Of a DNA stretch of 52,946 nucleotides, positions 34,809-43,350 are shown one piece after another. This DNA comes from Alkalihalobacterium elongatum (GTDB taxonomy: Bacteria; Bacillota; Bacilli; Bacillales; Bacillaceae_F). The translations under genes were made by a program, and so were the position numbers. Location: positions 1 through 52,946 of the forward strand of contig NZ_WMKZ01000031.1 of NCBI RefSeq assembly GCF_019024285.1. The letters run 5' to 3'. The notes beneath the pieces were generated by a model, which saw only the letters and a list, made by a program, of their open reading frames with translations, did not search any database and was not told the DNA's origin. Every line of letters begins with the position of its first letter. Positions within the stretch are counted from its first letter, which is position 1.

Positions 34809-36518
34809 ATGAAGAAAAAGGATAGTGTAATCGTTAAGTTAGGGTTAATCATTTTTACGACAATTTTTATTTCGATGGTGATTATCTCAGTATCGAATTA
34901 CCGAATTATTTATGAAAAAGTGAAAGAGGCTGCTGCTATTGAATTGTACGGATGTGCCAATATTACAACTGGACTTCTAAACCCAAATGACATTGAACAG
35001 CTTGCCCAAGGAAACTTATCGAAAGCCGAGGAAATTGGACAACTTATTAGTTGGACCGTCGATCATAAAGACATTTTCGAGACACAATACATACTTTCGC
35101 TTGAGGGGAAGGTACTAGCTGCTGATGTGAACTTGCAAGCACAAGGCTTTCAAGCAGGTGATATGTTCTATCTAGATGAAAAAGCATTACAAATGATGCA
35201 GTCAATGGGGCACCCGCATTATTCAGACATTTATGAATTCGGTGGAATGAAAAGACTTACAGGATATGCACCGATTTTTAAAGACCATGACCCGAGTAAG
35301 GAAATGATTGCTATTAGTGCGATTGATTTTGATGCAAGTATTGTTCACGAGAGAACTTGGGATATGGTAAAGGGCGGAATTTTATTTGGCATTATTCCAT
35401 TATTAATTACGACAGTCGTTACAATTTGGTTTGTTAGAAGAACGATGAAACCTATTTCCAACTTTATTATATATGCGAAAAAAATTGCTCAAGGAGATCT
35501 AACAGCACCACGGATTAGAATTGATCGAAAAGATGAAATCGGAGAATTAGCAAGCGATTTTAATCGTATGGTCGATCAACTTCAGGAAATGGTTGGTAAC
35601 GTTTCCGAAAGTTCATATCAAGTTGCAGCAACATCAGAGCAATTATCCGAGCAAGCTAAGCATGTGACAACTGCTACTGAACTAAATTCGGAAAGAATTA
35701 GAAATATTCAGGATGACTCTCAGCAGCAAGTAAAAAAATCTAATCATATTAATGAAGTTGTTACTGATATTTCAAATAATATGGAAAGAATACTTCTACA
35801 AATGGAAAAAACTACTAAAGTTTCAAAGCTAGCAAATGTTAAGGCAGATACGGGGGATGAGGTTATTAATCGGGCAATTGAGCAAATGGAGATGATTAAA
35901 CAAAGTTCGGTATCAATGAAACAAACGATGAGCGGACTTGATCAAAAGTCAGAACAGATTAACGAAATTATCTCCATGATAACAGCCATAGCCGACCAAA
36001 CGAATTTACTTGCATTGAATGCAGCAATTGAGGCTGCTCGTGCAGGTGAACACGGGAAAGGATTTGCAGTTGTTGCTGAGGAAGTTCGTAAATTAGCGGA
36101 ACAGTCTTCTTCTGCTACAAAAGAGATTCGTGAATTAATTGTGCAAATCCAGGAAGAAACAACAGAAGCAGTGAAAACATCATCTACTGGTGATCAAACA
36201 GTCACAAAGGGAATTGAAGTGATGAACCAAGCAGGGGAGTCTTTCCACGATATTTCAGAAACGATTAATGAGATAACCAGTGAAGTTTATCAAATTAGTA
36301 ATAGACTAGAGCAAATGAATGTTGAAATCCAAAGAATAGTTGAATTAACCGAAATGATCGTGGGTATTGCTGAACGACACGCAGAACATACGGACTTTGT
36401 TGCAGACTCTACTGAACAACAGACAGCGGCAATGCAAGAAGTGAGAGCAGCTTCTAGTGAATTAACGTTAATGTCAGAAACATTACAAGAGAAAATTAAT
36501 CACTTTAAACTAAGATAG
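34809..36518 (+). CDS. Methyl-accepting chemotaxis protein
   Basis: 569 aa. TM1 about 11-30, an extracellular sensor domain about 31-190 with PAS/Cache-like features ([28 protein letters not shown]), TM2 about 193-212, HAMP about 213-265, then a long coiled-coil signalling domain with the conserved hairpin tip [20 protein letters not shown] near 400. GAAGAAGGTGAAG precedes the ATG. FNR box upstream, so the receptor is probably made under low oxygen; the ligand could be nitrate, another acceptor or a carbon source. Confidence 0.93.
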   Translation: MKKKDSVIVKLGLIIFTTIFISMVIISVSNYRIIYEKVKEAAAIELYGCANITTGLLNPNDIEQLAQGNLSKAEEIGQLISWTVDHKDIFETQYILSLEGKVLAADVNLQAQGFQAGDMFYLDEKALQMMQSMGHPHYSDIYEFGGMKRLTGYAPIFKDHDPSKEMIAISAIDFDASIVHERTWDMVKGGILFGIIPLLITTVVTIWFVRRTMKPISNFIIYAKKIAQGDLTAPRIRIDRKDEIGELASDFNRMVDQLQEMVGNVSESSYQVAATSEQLSEQAKHVTTATELNSERIRNIQDDSQQQVKKSNHINEVVTDISNNMERILLQMEKTTKVSKLANVKADTGDEVINRAIEQMEMIKQSSVSMKQTMSGLDQKSEQINEIISMITAIADQTNLLALNAAIEAARAGEHGKGFAVVAEEVRKLAEQSSSATKEIRELIVQIQEETTEAVKTSSTGDQTVTKGIEVMNQAGESFHDISETINEITSEVYQISNRLEQMNVEIQRIVELTEMIVGIAERHAEHTDFVADSTEQQTAAMQEVRAASSELTLMSETLQEKINHFKLR

Positions 36519-36529
36519 TATAGGAGGTA

Positions 36530-36649
36530 ATGATTTTTTTATATCGCCACTGGAGAAAAAAACTAGGTGACTGTGGTAACGAAGAGGGCCCTATAGAGGT
36601 ACAAACGAAAATTAAGAAGTGTCCCAGCTTAAAGCCTACAGGAAAATAA
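36530..36649 (+). CDS. Candidate small protein
   Basis: 39 aa beginning MIFLYRHWRKKLGDCGNEE, with two Cys (15 and 31) and a basic tail. A perfect AGGAGG lies upstream, but only 2 bp before the ATG, which is short. It sits between the chemoreceptor and the radical SAM gene. It may instead be untranslated. Confidence 0.3.
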   Translation: MIFLYRHWRKKLGDCGNEEGPIEVQTKIKKCPSLKPTGK

Positions 36650-36664
36650 CTAATACAAAAGAAT

Positions 36665-36680
36665 TGTGATAGAGTTCACA
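36665..36680 (+). promoter_or_regulatory. FNR box of the radical SAM gene
   Basis: TGTGATAGAGTTCACA, perfect. TATAGT at 36702-36707 starts 29.5 bp from the centre. Confidence 0.83.
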
Positions 36681-36759
36681 GTCAGGCTTTACTTATTCTT
36701 CTATAGTAAAGGTAGATGTATGTATGCATTGATATTTCTCTATGAGGAGAGTGGCAATA

Positions 36760-37878
36760 ATGGCTATGAATATAAACAAAATCAACCGAAATTATAACGA
36801 ATATCCTTTCATCGTCATATGGGAGGTTACGAGAGCATGTGCTTTAAAATGTTTACACTGTCGTGCTGAAGCCCAATACAAAGAAGATCCAAGACAGTTG
36901 TCTTTTGAAGAAGGAAAGAAATTAATTGATCAAATAGCAGAGATGGATAATCCACTGTTTGTGTTCACAGGTGGAGATCCGCTTATGCGACCAGATCTCT
37001 TTGATTTGGCGAAATATGCAATCGATGAAAAAAAACTTGCCGTTTCGATGACACCGAGTGCTACACCGAAAGTTACAAGGGCGGCTGTAGAACAAGCTAA
37101 GACAGTCGGCTTATCGAGGTGGGCATTTAGTTTAGATGGGTCCAATGCGGAAATTCATGATTACTTCCGTGGAACGAATGGATCTTTTGATCGAACGATG
37201 AAAGGTATTTCTTATTTAAAAGAATTAAATATTCCTATTCAAATTAATACAACGGTTTCAAATTATAATTTCGATGATTTAGAACGGATTAGTGAGTGTG
37301 TAAAAGAAATGGGGGCTGTTCTTTGGAGTTTATTTTTCCTAATACCAACAGGGAGAGCGCAACAGAAAGATATGCTCTCACCAAAGCAGCATGAGGAAGT
37401 CATGAAATGGCTCGTTAAGGTGCAGCAAAAAATGCCGTATCATGTAAAAGCAACAGAAGCACCACATTACAGAAGGGTGTTTTTACAAAATAAACAGAGT
37501 GTCGATCGAAAAATAAACACCTTATATAACCAGTCTTCTTTTAAAAATCCACAAAAACACGTTGATGTACTTGGGAGAGCCCCTAAAGGCGTTAATGATG
37601 GTGACGGTTTTGTGTTTATTAGTCACATTGGCGATGTTTATCCTAGTGGCTTTTTGCCTGTTAAATGCGGTAATGTTCGGGAGCATTCGTTGTTAGATAT
37701 CTACCAAAGTTCTCCTGTAATGCAGGCATTACGTAATAAGTCCTTATTAAAAGGTAAATGTGGTGTTTGTGAGTATAAAGAGATTTGCGGCGGCTCACGA
37801 GCACGGGCTTTTGCCGTACATGGAGATTATTTAGAAAGCGATCCTAGCTGTAATTATATGCCCGTTGCATTAGCATAA
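36760..37878 (+). CDS. Radical SAM/SPASM protein (NirJ/AhbD-like, TIGR04053-like)
   Basis: 372 aa. N-terminal cluster motif CALKCLHCRAEA (Cx3Cx2C) near residue 27, then FVFTGGDPLMRPDL. A C-terminal SPASM region carries cysteines in GKCGVCEYKEICGGSRARA and DPSCNYMP. Related proteins act in alternative haem or haem d1 synthesis (AhbC/AhbD/NirJ) or modify peptides. This one looks closest to the TIGR04053 group, whose substrate is unknown. It has its own FNR box and lies directly before the nitrate-reductase operon, so a cofactor role in nitrate or nitrite respiration is plausible. Start chosen at 36760, about 10 bp after GAGGAG. Confidence 0.85.
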   Translation: MAMNINKINRNYNEYPFIVIWEVTRACALKCLHCRAEAQYKEDPRQLSFEEGKKLIDQIAEMDNPLFVFTGGDPLMRPDLFDLAKYAIDEKKLAVSMTPSATPKVTRAAVEQAKTVGLSRWAFSLDGSNAEIHDYFRGTNGSFDRTMKGISYLKELNIPIQINTTVSNYNFDDLERISECVKEMGAVLWSLFFLIPTGRAQQKDMLSPKQHEEVMKWLVKVQQKMPYHVKATEAPHYRRVFLQNKQSVDRKINTLYNQSSFKNPQKHVDVLGRAPKGVNDGDGFVFISHIGDVYPSGFLPVKCGNVREHSLLDIYQSSPVMQALRNKSLLKGKCGVCEYKEICGGSRARAFAVHGDYLESDPSCNYMPVALA

Positions 37879-37895
37879 CTTGCATTAAGTAATGG

Positions 37896-37925
37896 AGCTT
37901 CAATCAATTGATTGAGGCTTTTTAT
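37896..37925 (+). terminator. Terminator of the radical SAM gene
   Basis: AGCTTCAATCAATTGATTGAGGCTT, a palindromic stem with one mismatch followed by TTTTTA, 18 bp after the stop. Confidence 0.8.
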
Positions 37926-38239
37926 TATGAAGTTTTTTCTAGAGGTATATGAACTATTAATTGTTTTTTTCCTGGATCGTGACAACGTTTAATCCAGGTA
38001 ACTTCATAATTAAACTGATACCTAGATTTAACTTTTGATTATAATCTGTTTTATAACATGCTCCTTATTTAGTTACCCTTTAACTCCTACTTGCAGTAAG
38101 CATCTTATTTAAAATGTGTCATAAAGTTCACATATCCTCTAAATAAAATCCTGTCTCCTGTAAAAACGGCGCCATTTCAACCTTTTACTATGCTTTAATA
38201 TGAGCTTCCATTATTTTTTTACTATATTTTCTTACCTCG
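37926..38239. other. Intergenic stretch before the nitrate-reductase operon
   Basis: AT-rich, no credible gene. A CCTGGAT...ATCCAGG inverted repeat near 37971-38000 is visible; otherwise nothing until the FNR box at 38240. Confidence 0.5.
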
Positions 38240-38255
38240 TGTGAAAAAACTCACA
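38240..38255 (+). promoter_or_regulatory. FNR box of the nitrate-reductase operon
   Basis: TGTGAAAAAACTCACA, perfect. TACAAT at 38277-38282 starts 29.5 bp from the centre. Confidence 0.86.
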
Positions 38256-38328
38256 GTCCTAAAATCGAGCTGCATCTACAATAAGTTTAACAAAACAAAT
38301 TGTGATTTAACGTAGAGGAGTGACAAGG

Positions 38329-39471
38329 ATGACTCAGTTTGAAAAGTCCTTTTATTCAAAAACAAGTATGTATGCTTTTATTGTAGTTTTACTATTAATT
38401 ATCTCGATGTGGGTAGGTACAAAGCAGTTCAGCCATGTGGACATGATGTTGTTTGGTTATCTAATATCATCGTTTGTCTTTGCGATTGGGATGACGGTTA
38501 GAATATGTGCTTGGTCAATGCGACCAGCCACTCACCATGTATTAAAAAGAACGATCCAAAACTTAAAAACTAGAAAAAGACAAAAACGTAATTTTAAATC
38601 TGTGATGCAGACATTAGTCGATAATATTTTATTCCAAAAATTTATTTTCAAGCGCGGCATATATCGGGGCATTCAACATTGGCTTGTAGCTTGGGGCTGT
38701 ATCGGTTCTTTTGCGATTACATTTGGACTGACGTTTGGCTGGATGCACTTTAAACTCGTTGATGCCACGACGTACCAACTTGTAGTGATGGGGTTCCCAA
38801 TGATCAAGATGGCGGCAGACGGATTATTCGCAGAATTAGTTTTTAACGGCCTAAACATTACCGCTTTAATGGTATTAGGTGGAGTAGTCATGATGATGAT
38901 CCGACGCCAAAGAGACAAGGGTGTTCAAGTTACACAACGATTCGAATTTGACTTATTTCCTTTATATATGCTTCTAGCGATAACAGTATCTGGTTTATTT
39001 TTAACGGTTTCTTATAAATTTTTAGATGGCTTTATTCATTCTTATTTAGCGCTTTTTCACCAATTTACGGTTGTTATTTTCTTAGTATATTTCCCGTTCG
39101 GAAAGCTGTTCCACTTACCAATTCGTCCATTAGCTGTGGCGGTTCCGATGAACTACCAAGAGCAATTGAAGGTCGATACAAGACCATGTAAAAAATGTGG
39201 AACAACATATAGCAGTGACGATCAAATTGATGATGTTAAAGATATTTTAGGAGCGCAAGCATTTGACTTACAACTAAAAGACGGTTCCTATTTAGCGGAC
39301 TACTGTCCATCGTGTCGAAGAAGAATGCGTGTAATGAGCCAATTAAACTTAGAAAATGCAGCAGGTAATCCTTTTGGACCTATCCAAACGAATAACGGCA
39401 TTCACATTCCAGGGTTTGGCCGCAAACGTTCTGAAGACTTTTATGATGAAACAAGAGAAGGGGAGAAATAA
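38329..39471 (+). CDS. Multi-TM quinol-linked membrane anchor with a double-CxxC tail
   Basis: 380 aa. About six TM helices between residues 12 and 262 recall the NarI/DsrM/HdrE type of b-haem anchor. Candidate haem histidines are in GIQHWLVAWG (helix 3), LALFHQFTVV and KLFHLPIRP (helix 6). The cytoplasmic tail has CKKCGTTYSSDDQ and, some 40 residues on, YCPSCRRRM, two CxxC pairs that could form a zinc ribbon or rubredoxin-like iron site. The start is the ATG with GAGGAG 8 bp upstream; the in-frame GTG at 38320 overlaps that site. First gene of a five-gene operon. It probably takes electrons from menaquinol for the Mo subunit. Confidence 0.75.
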   Translation: MTQFEKSFYSKTSMYAFIVVLLLIISMWVGTKQFSHVDMMLFGYLISSFVFAIGMTVRICAWSMRPATHHVLKRTIQNLKTRKRQKRNFKSVMQTLVDNILFQKFIFKRGIYRGIQHWLVAWGCIGSFAITFGLTFGWMHFKLVDATTYQLVVMGFPMIKMAADGLFAELVFNGLNITALMVLGGVVMMMIRRQRDKGVQVTQRFEFDLFPLYMLLAITVSGLFLTVSYKFLDGFIHSYLALFHQFTVVIFLVYFPFGKLFHLPIRPLAVAVPMNYQEQLKVDTRPCKKCGTTYSSDDQIDDVKDILGAQAFDLQLKDGSYLADYCPSCRRRMRVMSQLNLENAAGNPFGPIQTNNGIHIPGFGRKRSEDFYDETREGEK

Positions 39472-39472
39472 A

Positions 39473-41596
39473 ATGACTGACTATCTTGTAAAAGAAGGCG
39501 TACAAAACTTACAACATGAAGGAGAAAAGTTAATTTCAACACACTGTTGCTACTGCGGAATGCAGTGTGGAATGCACATTCGTTTAGATGAGAAAACAAA
39601 TAAAGTCGTAGGAGTTGAACCTCGTTACGACTGGCCAGTAACACTTGGAAAGCTTTGTCCTAAAGGGGTAACCGCTTATCAAACGATCGATCACGACGAG
39701 CGAATTACAAAACCACTTATCAAAAAGAACGGACAATTTGTTGAAGCAACTTGGGAAGATGCGCTTGATCTGATTGAGAAAAACTTTAAAAAGCTGCAAA
39801 AAGAACACGGTAAAGATGCACTGAGTGTATTCGGTGGTGTATCGATGACAAATGAAAAATGTTACCTTGTTGGGAAATATGCTCGAGCTGTACTAGGTAC
39901 ACGTTATGTTGATTACAACGGTCGCTTCTGTATGAGTTCAGCTGCGGGTGGATTTATGCAAACATTAGGAACAGATAGAGGATCAACATTACCTTGGCCT
40001 GAGTTAGAGCATACGGATTGTTTCTTTATGGCTGGTTCAAATACGGCTGAATGTCATCCAACAAGTATTCAATGGTTATGGAAAGCGAGAGACAAAGGAG
40101 CGAAAATGATCGTTGCTGATCCTCGTGAAACTCCAACTGCTCGAATTGCCGATGTACATCTTGATCTTAGACCTGGAACAGATGACACATTAGCAAGTGG
40201 AATGCTTCACCTACTCATTAAAGAAGGCTATGTAGATGAGGCGTATGTCAACGAACGCTGTAATAACTATGAAGAATTAAAACAAGCAGTAGAAGGTTTT
40301 ACACCTGAATTTACATCAAAAATTACGGGTATCGCTGTAGAAAAAATTGTGAAAGCAGCTCACATCTTTGGCCGTTCTCCTCGATCAGTTGTCATGTTTG
40401 CACGAGGTATTGAACAGCAATCCAAAGGTGTAGACAATGTTAGACTTTACACGTCAATGGCGCTTCTAAGAGGTCAAATTGGTAAATTCGCATCAGGTGT
40501 TGCAACATTTACTGGTCAAGCTAACGGTCAAGGTGGACGTGAACACGGTCAAAAAGCAGATGCACTTCCAGGTTACCGCAAAATTTCTGATCCAGAAGCA
40601 GTTAAATATGTCTCGAGTGTATGGGGTATTGACCCTGCTGATATGCCGAAAGAAGGAGTATCTGCCTACGAAATGTTTGATGAAATTGAGGAAGGTCGCA
40701 TTCGCGGAATGCATGTAATGTGTAGTAATCCAGCGGTATCAGCACCTAACCTTCAACATATATGGAATGGATTTAATAAATTAGATTTTTTAGTTGTAAG
40801 TGACTTCTTTATGTCAGAAACTGCTGAATTTGCTGATGTTATTCTTCCAGTAACATCTTGGGCAGAAGACGAAGGGACAACGACTAATCTTGAAGGTCGA
40901 GTCATTCGTATTCGTAAAGTAAAAGACCCGATTGGAGAATCAAAAACAGATTGGCAAATTATGAAGGCGGTCGCAGAGCGAATGGATAAAGGACATTTAT
41001 TCAACTACAACAATCCACGTGAGATCTTTGATGAGTTCCGCTTAGCTTCAAAAGGTGGAAAAGCTGATTATTACGGGATTACGTACGAGAGAATTGACCA
41101 AGAAGACGGTGTATTTTGGCCATGTCCTTCAGAAGACCACCCGGGAACACCAACGATGTTTAAACAGAAATTCGGAACGCCTGATGGAAAAGCAATTCTT
41201 CCAATTGTTAACTACCGAGACTCAGGAGAAGTCCCTGATGAGGAATATCCGTTGTATTTAACAACAGGACGTGTGGTTTTCCACTTCTTATCAGGAAGTC
41301 AAACGAGACGAACTGAATTTTTAATGCAGCAATGCCCGGTACCTTATGCAGAGATGCACCCAGCACTTGCAAGTCAATATGGCCTTGTAAATGGGGGCAA
41401 AGTGAAATTAATGACAAGACGTTCAGAAATGGAATTAGAAGTTCGCTTGACGAAAGCAATTCGTGAAGATACAGTGTTTGTTCCTTACCATTGGGGCAAA
41501 GAACTTGCGGTTAATGTCTTAACAAATCCAGCATTAGATCCAGTTTCGAGAATGCCTGAATTTAAAGTATGTTCGGTAAAAATGAAAAAGGCCTAA
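39473..41596 (+). CDS. Assimilatory-type (Nas/NarB-like) molybdopterin nitrate reductase catalytic subunit
   Basis: 707 aa. [4Fe-4S] ligands C25-x2-C28-x3-C32-x29-C62 (HCCYCGMQCG and KLCPKG). The Mo ligand is Cys153 in NGRFCMSSAAGG. QANGQGGREHGQKADALPGY is characteristic of Nas/NarB/Nap nitrate reductases. The MopB domain starts near YLTTGRVVFHFLSGSQTRR. There is no Tat signal, so it stays in the cytoplasm, and no C-terminal BFD iron-sulfur domain, unlike NasA/NasC. The start is the ATG one base after the upstream stop, with GGGGAG as ribosome site. Operon partners and FNR control argue for respiration rather than assimilation. Substrate is inferred, not proven. Confidence 0.85.
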   Translation: MTDYLVKEGVQNLQHEGEKLISTHCCYCGMQCGMHIRLDEKTNKVVGVEPRYDWPVTLGKLCPKGVTAYQTIDHDERITKPLIKKNGQFVEATWEDALDLIEKNFKKLQKEHGKDALSVFGGVSMTNEKCYLVGKYARAVLGTRYVDYNGRFCMSSAAGGFMQTLGTDRGSTLPWPELEHTDCFFMAGSNTAECHPTSIQWLWKARDKGAKMIVADPRETPTARIADVHLDLRPGTDDTLASGMLHLLIKEGYVDEAYVNERCNNYEELKQAVEGFTPEFTSKITGIAVEKIVKAAHIFGRSPRSVVMFARGIEQQSKGVDNVRLYTSMALLRGQIGKFASGVATFTGQANGQGGREHGQKADALPGYRKISDPEAVKYVSSVWGIDPADMPKEGVSAYEMFDEIEEGRIRGMHVMCSNPAVSAPNLQHIWNGFNKLDFLVVSDFFMSETAEFADVILPVTSWAEDEGTTTNLEGRVIRIRKVKDPIGESKTDWQIMKAVAERMDKGHLFNYNNPREIFDEFRLASKGGKADYYGITYERIDQEDGVFWPCPSEDHPGTPTMFKQKFGTPDGKAILPIVNYRDSGEVPDEEYPLYLTTGRVVFHFLSGSQTRRTEFLMQQCPVPYAEMHPALASQYGLVNGGKVKLMTRRSEMELEVRLTKAIREDTVFVPYHWGKELAVNVLTNPALDPVSRMPEFKVCSVKMKKA

Positions 41597-41618
41597 ATGG
41601 GATAAGGAGTGTTTTATA

Positions 41619-42161
41619 ATGAAAAAAGTTATGTATTTAGAATTTGAAAGGTGTATCGGCTGCCGCTCATGTCAAGCGGCATGCCGTGAATGTGGCGGGC
41701 ACGATGCAAAAGAAAGAAACTACGTTGAATATGTTGACTTTATGGAAAGTAGACAAACGTTTCCTATGTTATGTATGCAATGTAAAGACCCAGCATGTGC
41801 ACGAGTATGTCCGGCGAATGCAATTCAGATAACAGAAGAAGGCGTAGTCTTGTCTGCTATGGAAGAAAAATGTATTGGCTGTCGAAACTGTACGTTTGGT
41901 TGTCCGTTCGGAATACCGAAATTCGATTTTGAAGAAAATAAAATGTACAAATGTGATATGTGTTATGACAGAACACAATACGGGATTTCCCCTATGTGTG
42001 CCTCAGTTTGTCCTAGTGACGCGATCCGTTTTATCGATTTTGACGAAATGCAAGCTTTACGCAGACGTCGTACACAGATGAACTTAATCGAAGGAAAAAA
42101 ACCTTCAGAACAAGATAAATGGCAATACGTACCTGAGTTTTTCGGGGTGTATTCGGATTAA
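41619..42161 (+). CDS. Four-cluster ferredoxin-like electron-transfer subunit (NrfC/DmsB type)
   Basis: 180 aa with sixteen cysteines in four groups: CIGCRSCQAAC, CMQCKDPACARVCP, CIGCRNCTFGCP and CDMCYDR...CASVCP. This is the layout for four [4Fe-4S] clusters as in DmsB, NrfC or PsrB. It would wire the membrane anchor to the Mo subunit. No signal peptide, so cytoplasmic. GATAAGGAGTG precedes the ATG. Confidence 0.92.
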   Translation: MKKVMYLEFERCIGCRSCQAACRECGGHDAKERNYVEYVDFMESRQTFPMLCMQCKDPACARVCPANAIQITEEGVVLSAMEEKCIGCRNCTFGCPFGIPKFDFEENKMYKCDMCYDRTQYGISPMCASVCPSDAIRFIDFDEMQALRRRRTQMNLIEGKKPSEQDKWQYVPEFFGVYSD

Positions 42162-42191
42162 AAATTTTCTAAGACCAGAGGAGGGACAGAG

Positions 42192-42725
42192 ATGACGGAT
42201 AAAAAGAAACTCGGTCGAAATCAAAAAAACAGTCAAGATGATATGGTTAATCTTGTTGATAATATTGATCGTGATGACGATTTAAAATTTAATCGTCGTG
42301 CTTTCTTAAAGACGGCAGTAGGAGCATCAGTCGCTTTAGGACTTGCAACAGTACCATTTTCAGTACGTGCGATGCTCGGTTTTGCTGAAGATGATTTTGC
42401 AAGAACGGAAATAGCCAAAATGGTGGATATACCAAAAGGAAGTTCCATTACATTTAACTACCCAACAGATAATGATCCTGCCATTCTTATTCATACGAAA
42501 GCTGGTGAGTGGTTAGCGTATAACAGTGCTTGTCCACACTTAATGTGTCCAGTTTTTTATGAACCAGAAAAAGAAGAATTAGTTTGTCCGTGTCATAAAG
42601 GATATTTTGACTTACACAGCGGACAACCGATGGCTGGCCCGCCGCAACGAGAGTTACCGCTAATCGAAATTGAATTAAATAATGGGGTCGTGTATGCAGT
42701 GGGAAGGAAAATTCGCCATGGGTAA
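42192..42725 (+). CDS. Tat-exported bc-type Rieske iron-sulfur protein
   Basis: 177 aa. A twin-arginine motif NRRAFLK at residues 34-40 is followed by a hydrophobic segment to about residue 60, acting as Tat signal and anchor. The Rieske ligands are C114-x-H116 and C132-x2-H135, and C119 and C134 (CPHLMC ... CPCH) match the disulfide pair of high-potential bc1/b6f Rieske proteins. So this subunit faces the outside while the Mo and ferredoxin subunits are inside. AGAGGAGGGACAG precedes the ATG. Confidence 0.92.
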   Translation: MTDKKKLGRNQKNSQDDMVNLVDNIDRDDDLKFNRRAFLKTAVGASVALGLATVPFSVRAMLGFAEDDFARTEIAKMVDIPKGSSITFNYPTDNDPAILIHTKAGEWLAYNSACPHLMCPVFYEPEKEELVCPCHKGYFDLHSGQPMAGPPQRELPLIEIELNNGVVYAVGRKIRHG

Positions 42726-42912
42726 AAAAATATGCTGGGCCATTATATTAATAACTATTGCTGTGAATGTCGTAATGCTACAATGGACGATTGAAGCGTA
42801 TCTGGGTGTCGAGTATGAGAAAATTTATACTTATACAATTGTTGGAGTCGTTTCATCGGTTATTGCATTTTTAACGTACTTAAAGTGGCGGAAATTAGAA
42901 TACACCAATTAG
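42718..42912 (+). CDS. Small two-TM membrane protein of the nitrate-reductase operon
   Basis: 64 aa, MGKKICWAIILITIAVNV, then a loop with YLGVEYEKIY and a second helix VVSSVIAFLTYLKW, ending basic. Its ATG overlaps the last codons of the Rieske gene, with GGAAGG 9-10 bp upstream. Last gene of the operon; it may stabilise the membrane complex. No homologue recognised. Confidence 0.75.
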   Translation: MGKKICWAIILITIAVNVVMLQWTIEAYLGVEYEKIYTYTIVGVVSSVIAFLTYLKWRKLEYTN

Positions 42913-42920
42913 TAGAAAAT

Positions 42921-42986
42921 AGCCAACATGTGCCAACTAAAGTGGTCTTTTGAGGACAATTTTAGCAGCTTTGTTGGCTTTTTTCA
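42921..42986 (+). terminator. Terminator of the nitrate-reductase operon
   Basis: AGCCAACA / TGTTGGCT outer stem with an imperfect inner stem and a T6 tail, 8 bp after the stop. Confidence 0.85.
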
Positions 42987-43296
42987 CCTTTTCTAAAAAG
43001 ACTTACTTTCTGTATTGTGTCAATTTCACCAAGGATTTAGGCAGTTGATCGCAGTGCAGATTATTAACAAAAGGCCGAAGTAGGGAAAAATACACCTAAG
43101 CAATTCAGGGTATTCACCGATTGATAATACATAACAGCTAACGTATCATTTAGAAGTAATTAATTTTGCATAAGTACGGTATTAATAGTATTTACAACGG
43201 AAAAACTAATCGATGCGAAATGTTGGTTAACCATCGAATGCGAAGTTTATTAATAGCGAGACATTTCATATAGTAAATTACTTATTAAAAATCTTT
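42987..43296. other. Intergenic stretch before fnr
   Basis: No credible gene or FNR box. A loosely repeated TCGATGCGAA / TCGAATGCGAA pair near 43211-43243 is the only structure seen besides the palindrome described next. Confidence 0.5.
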
Positions 43297-43309
43297 TGTA
43301 AAGTTTACA
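43297..43309 (+). promoter_or_regulatory. Palindrome upstream of fnr
   Basis: TGTAAAGTTTACA, a perfect 6-1-6 palindrome 41 bp before the fnr start codon. It differs from the FNR box and could be an operator for another regulator. Confidence 0.45.
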
Positions 43310-43350
43310 CATAAATGCAACTAGAAAAGTAAAATTGGAGTGAAGTAATA

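Noticed and set aside
38117-38134. TGTGTCATAAAGTTCACA as a second FNR box before the nitrate-reductase operon
   Set aside because: The half-sites are 2 bp too far apart, and a perfect box with correct -10 spacing is at 38240.
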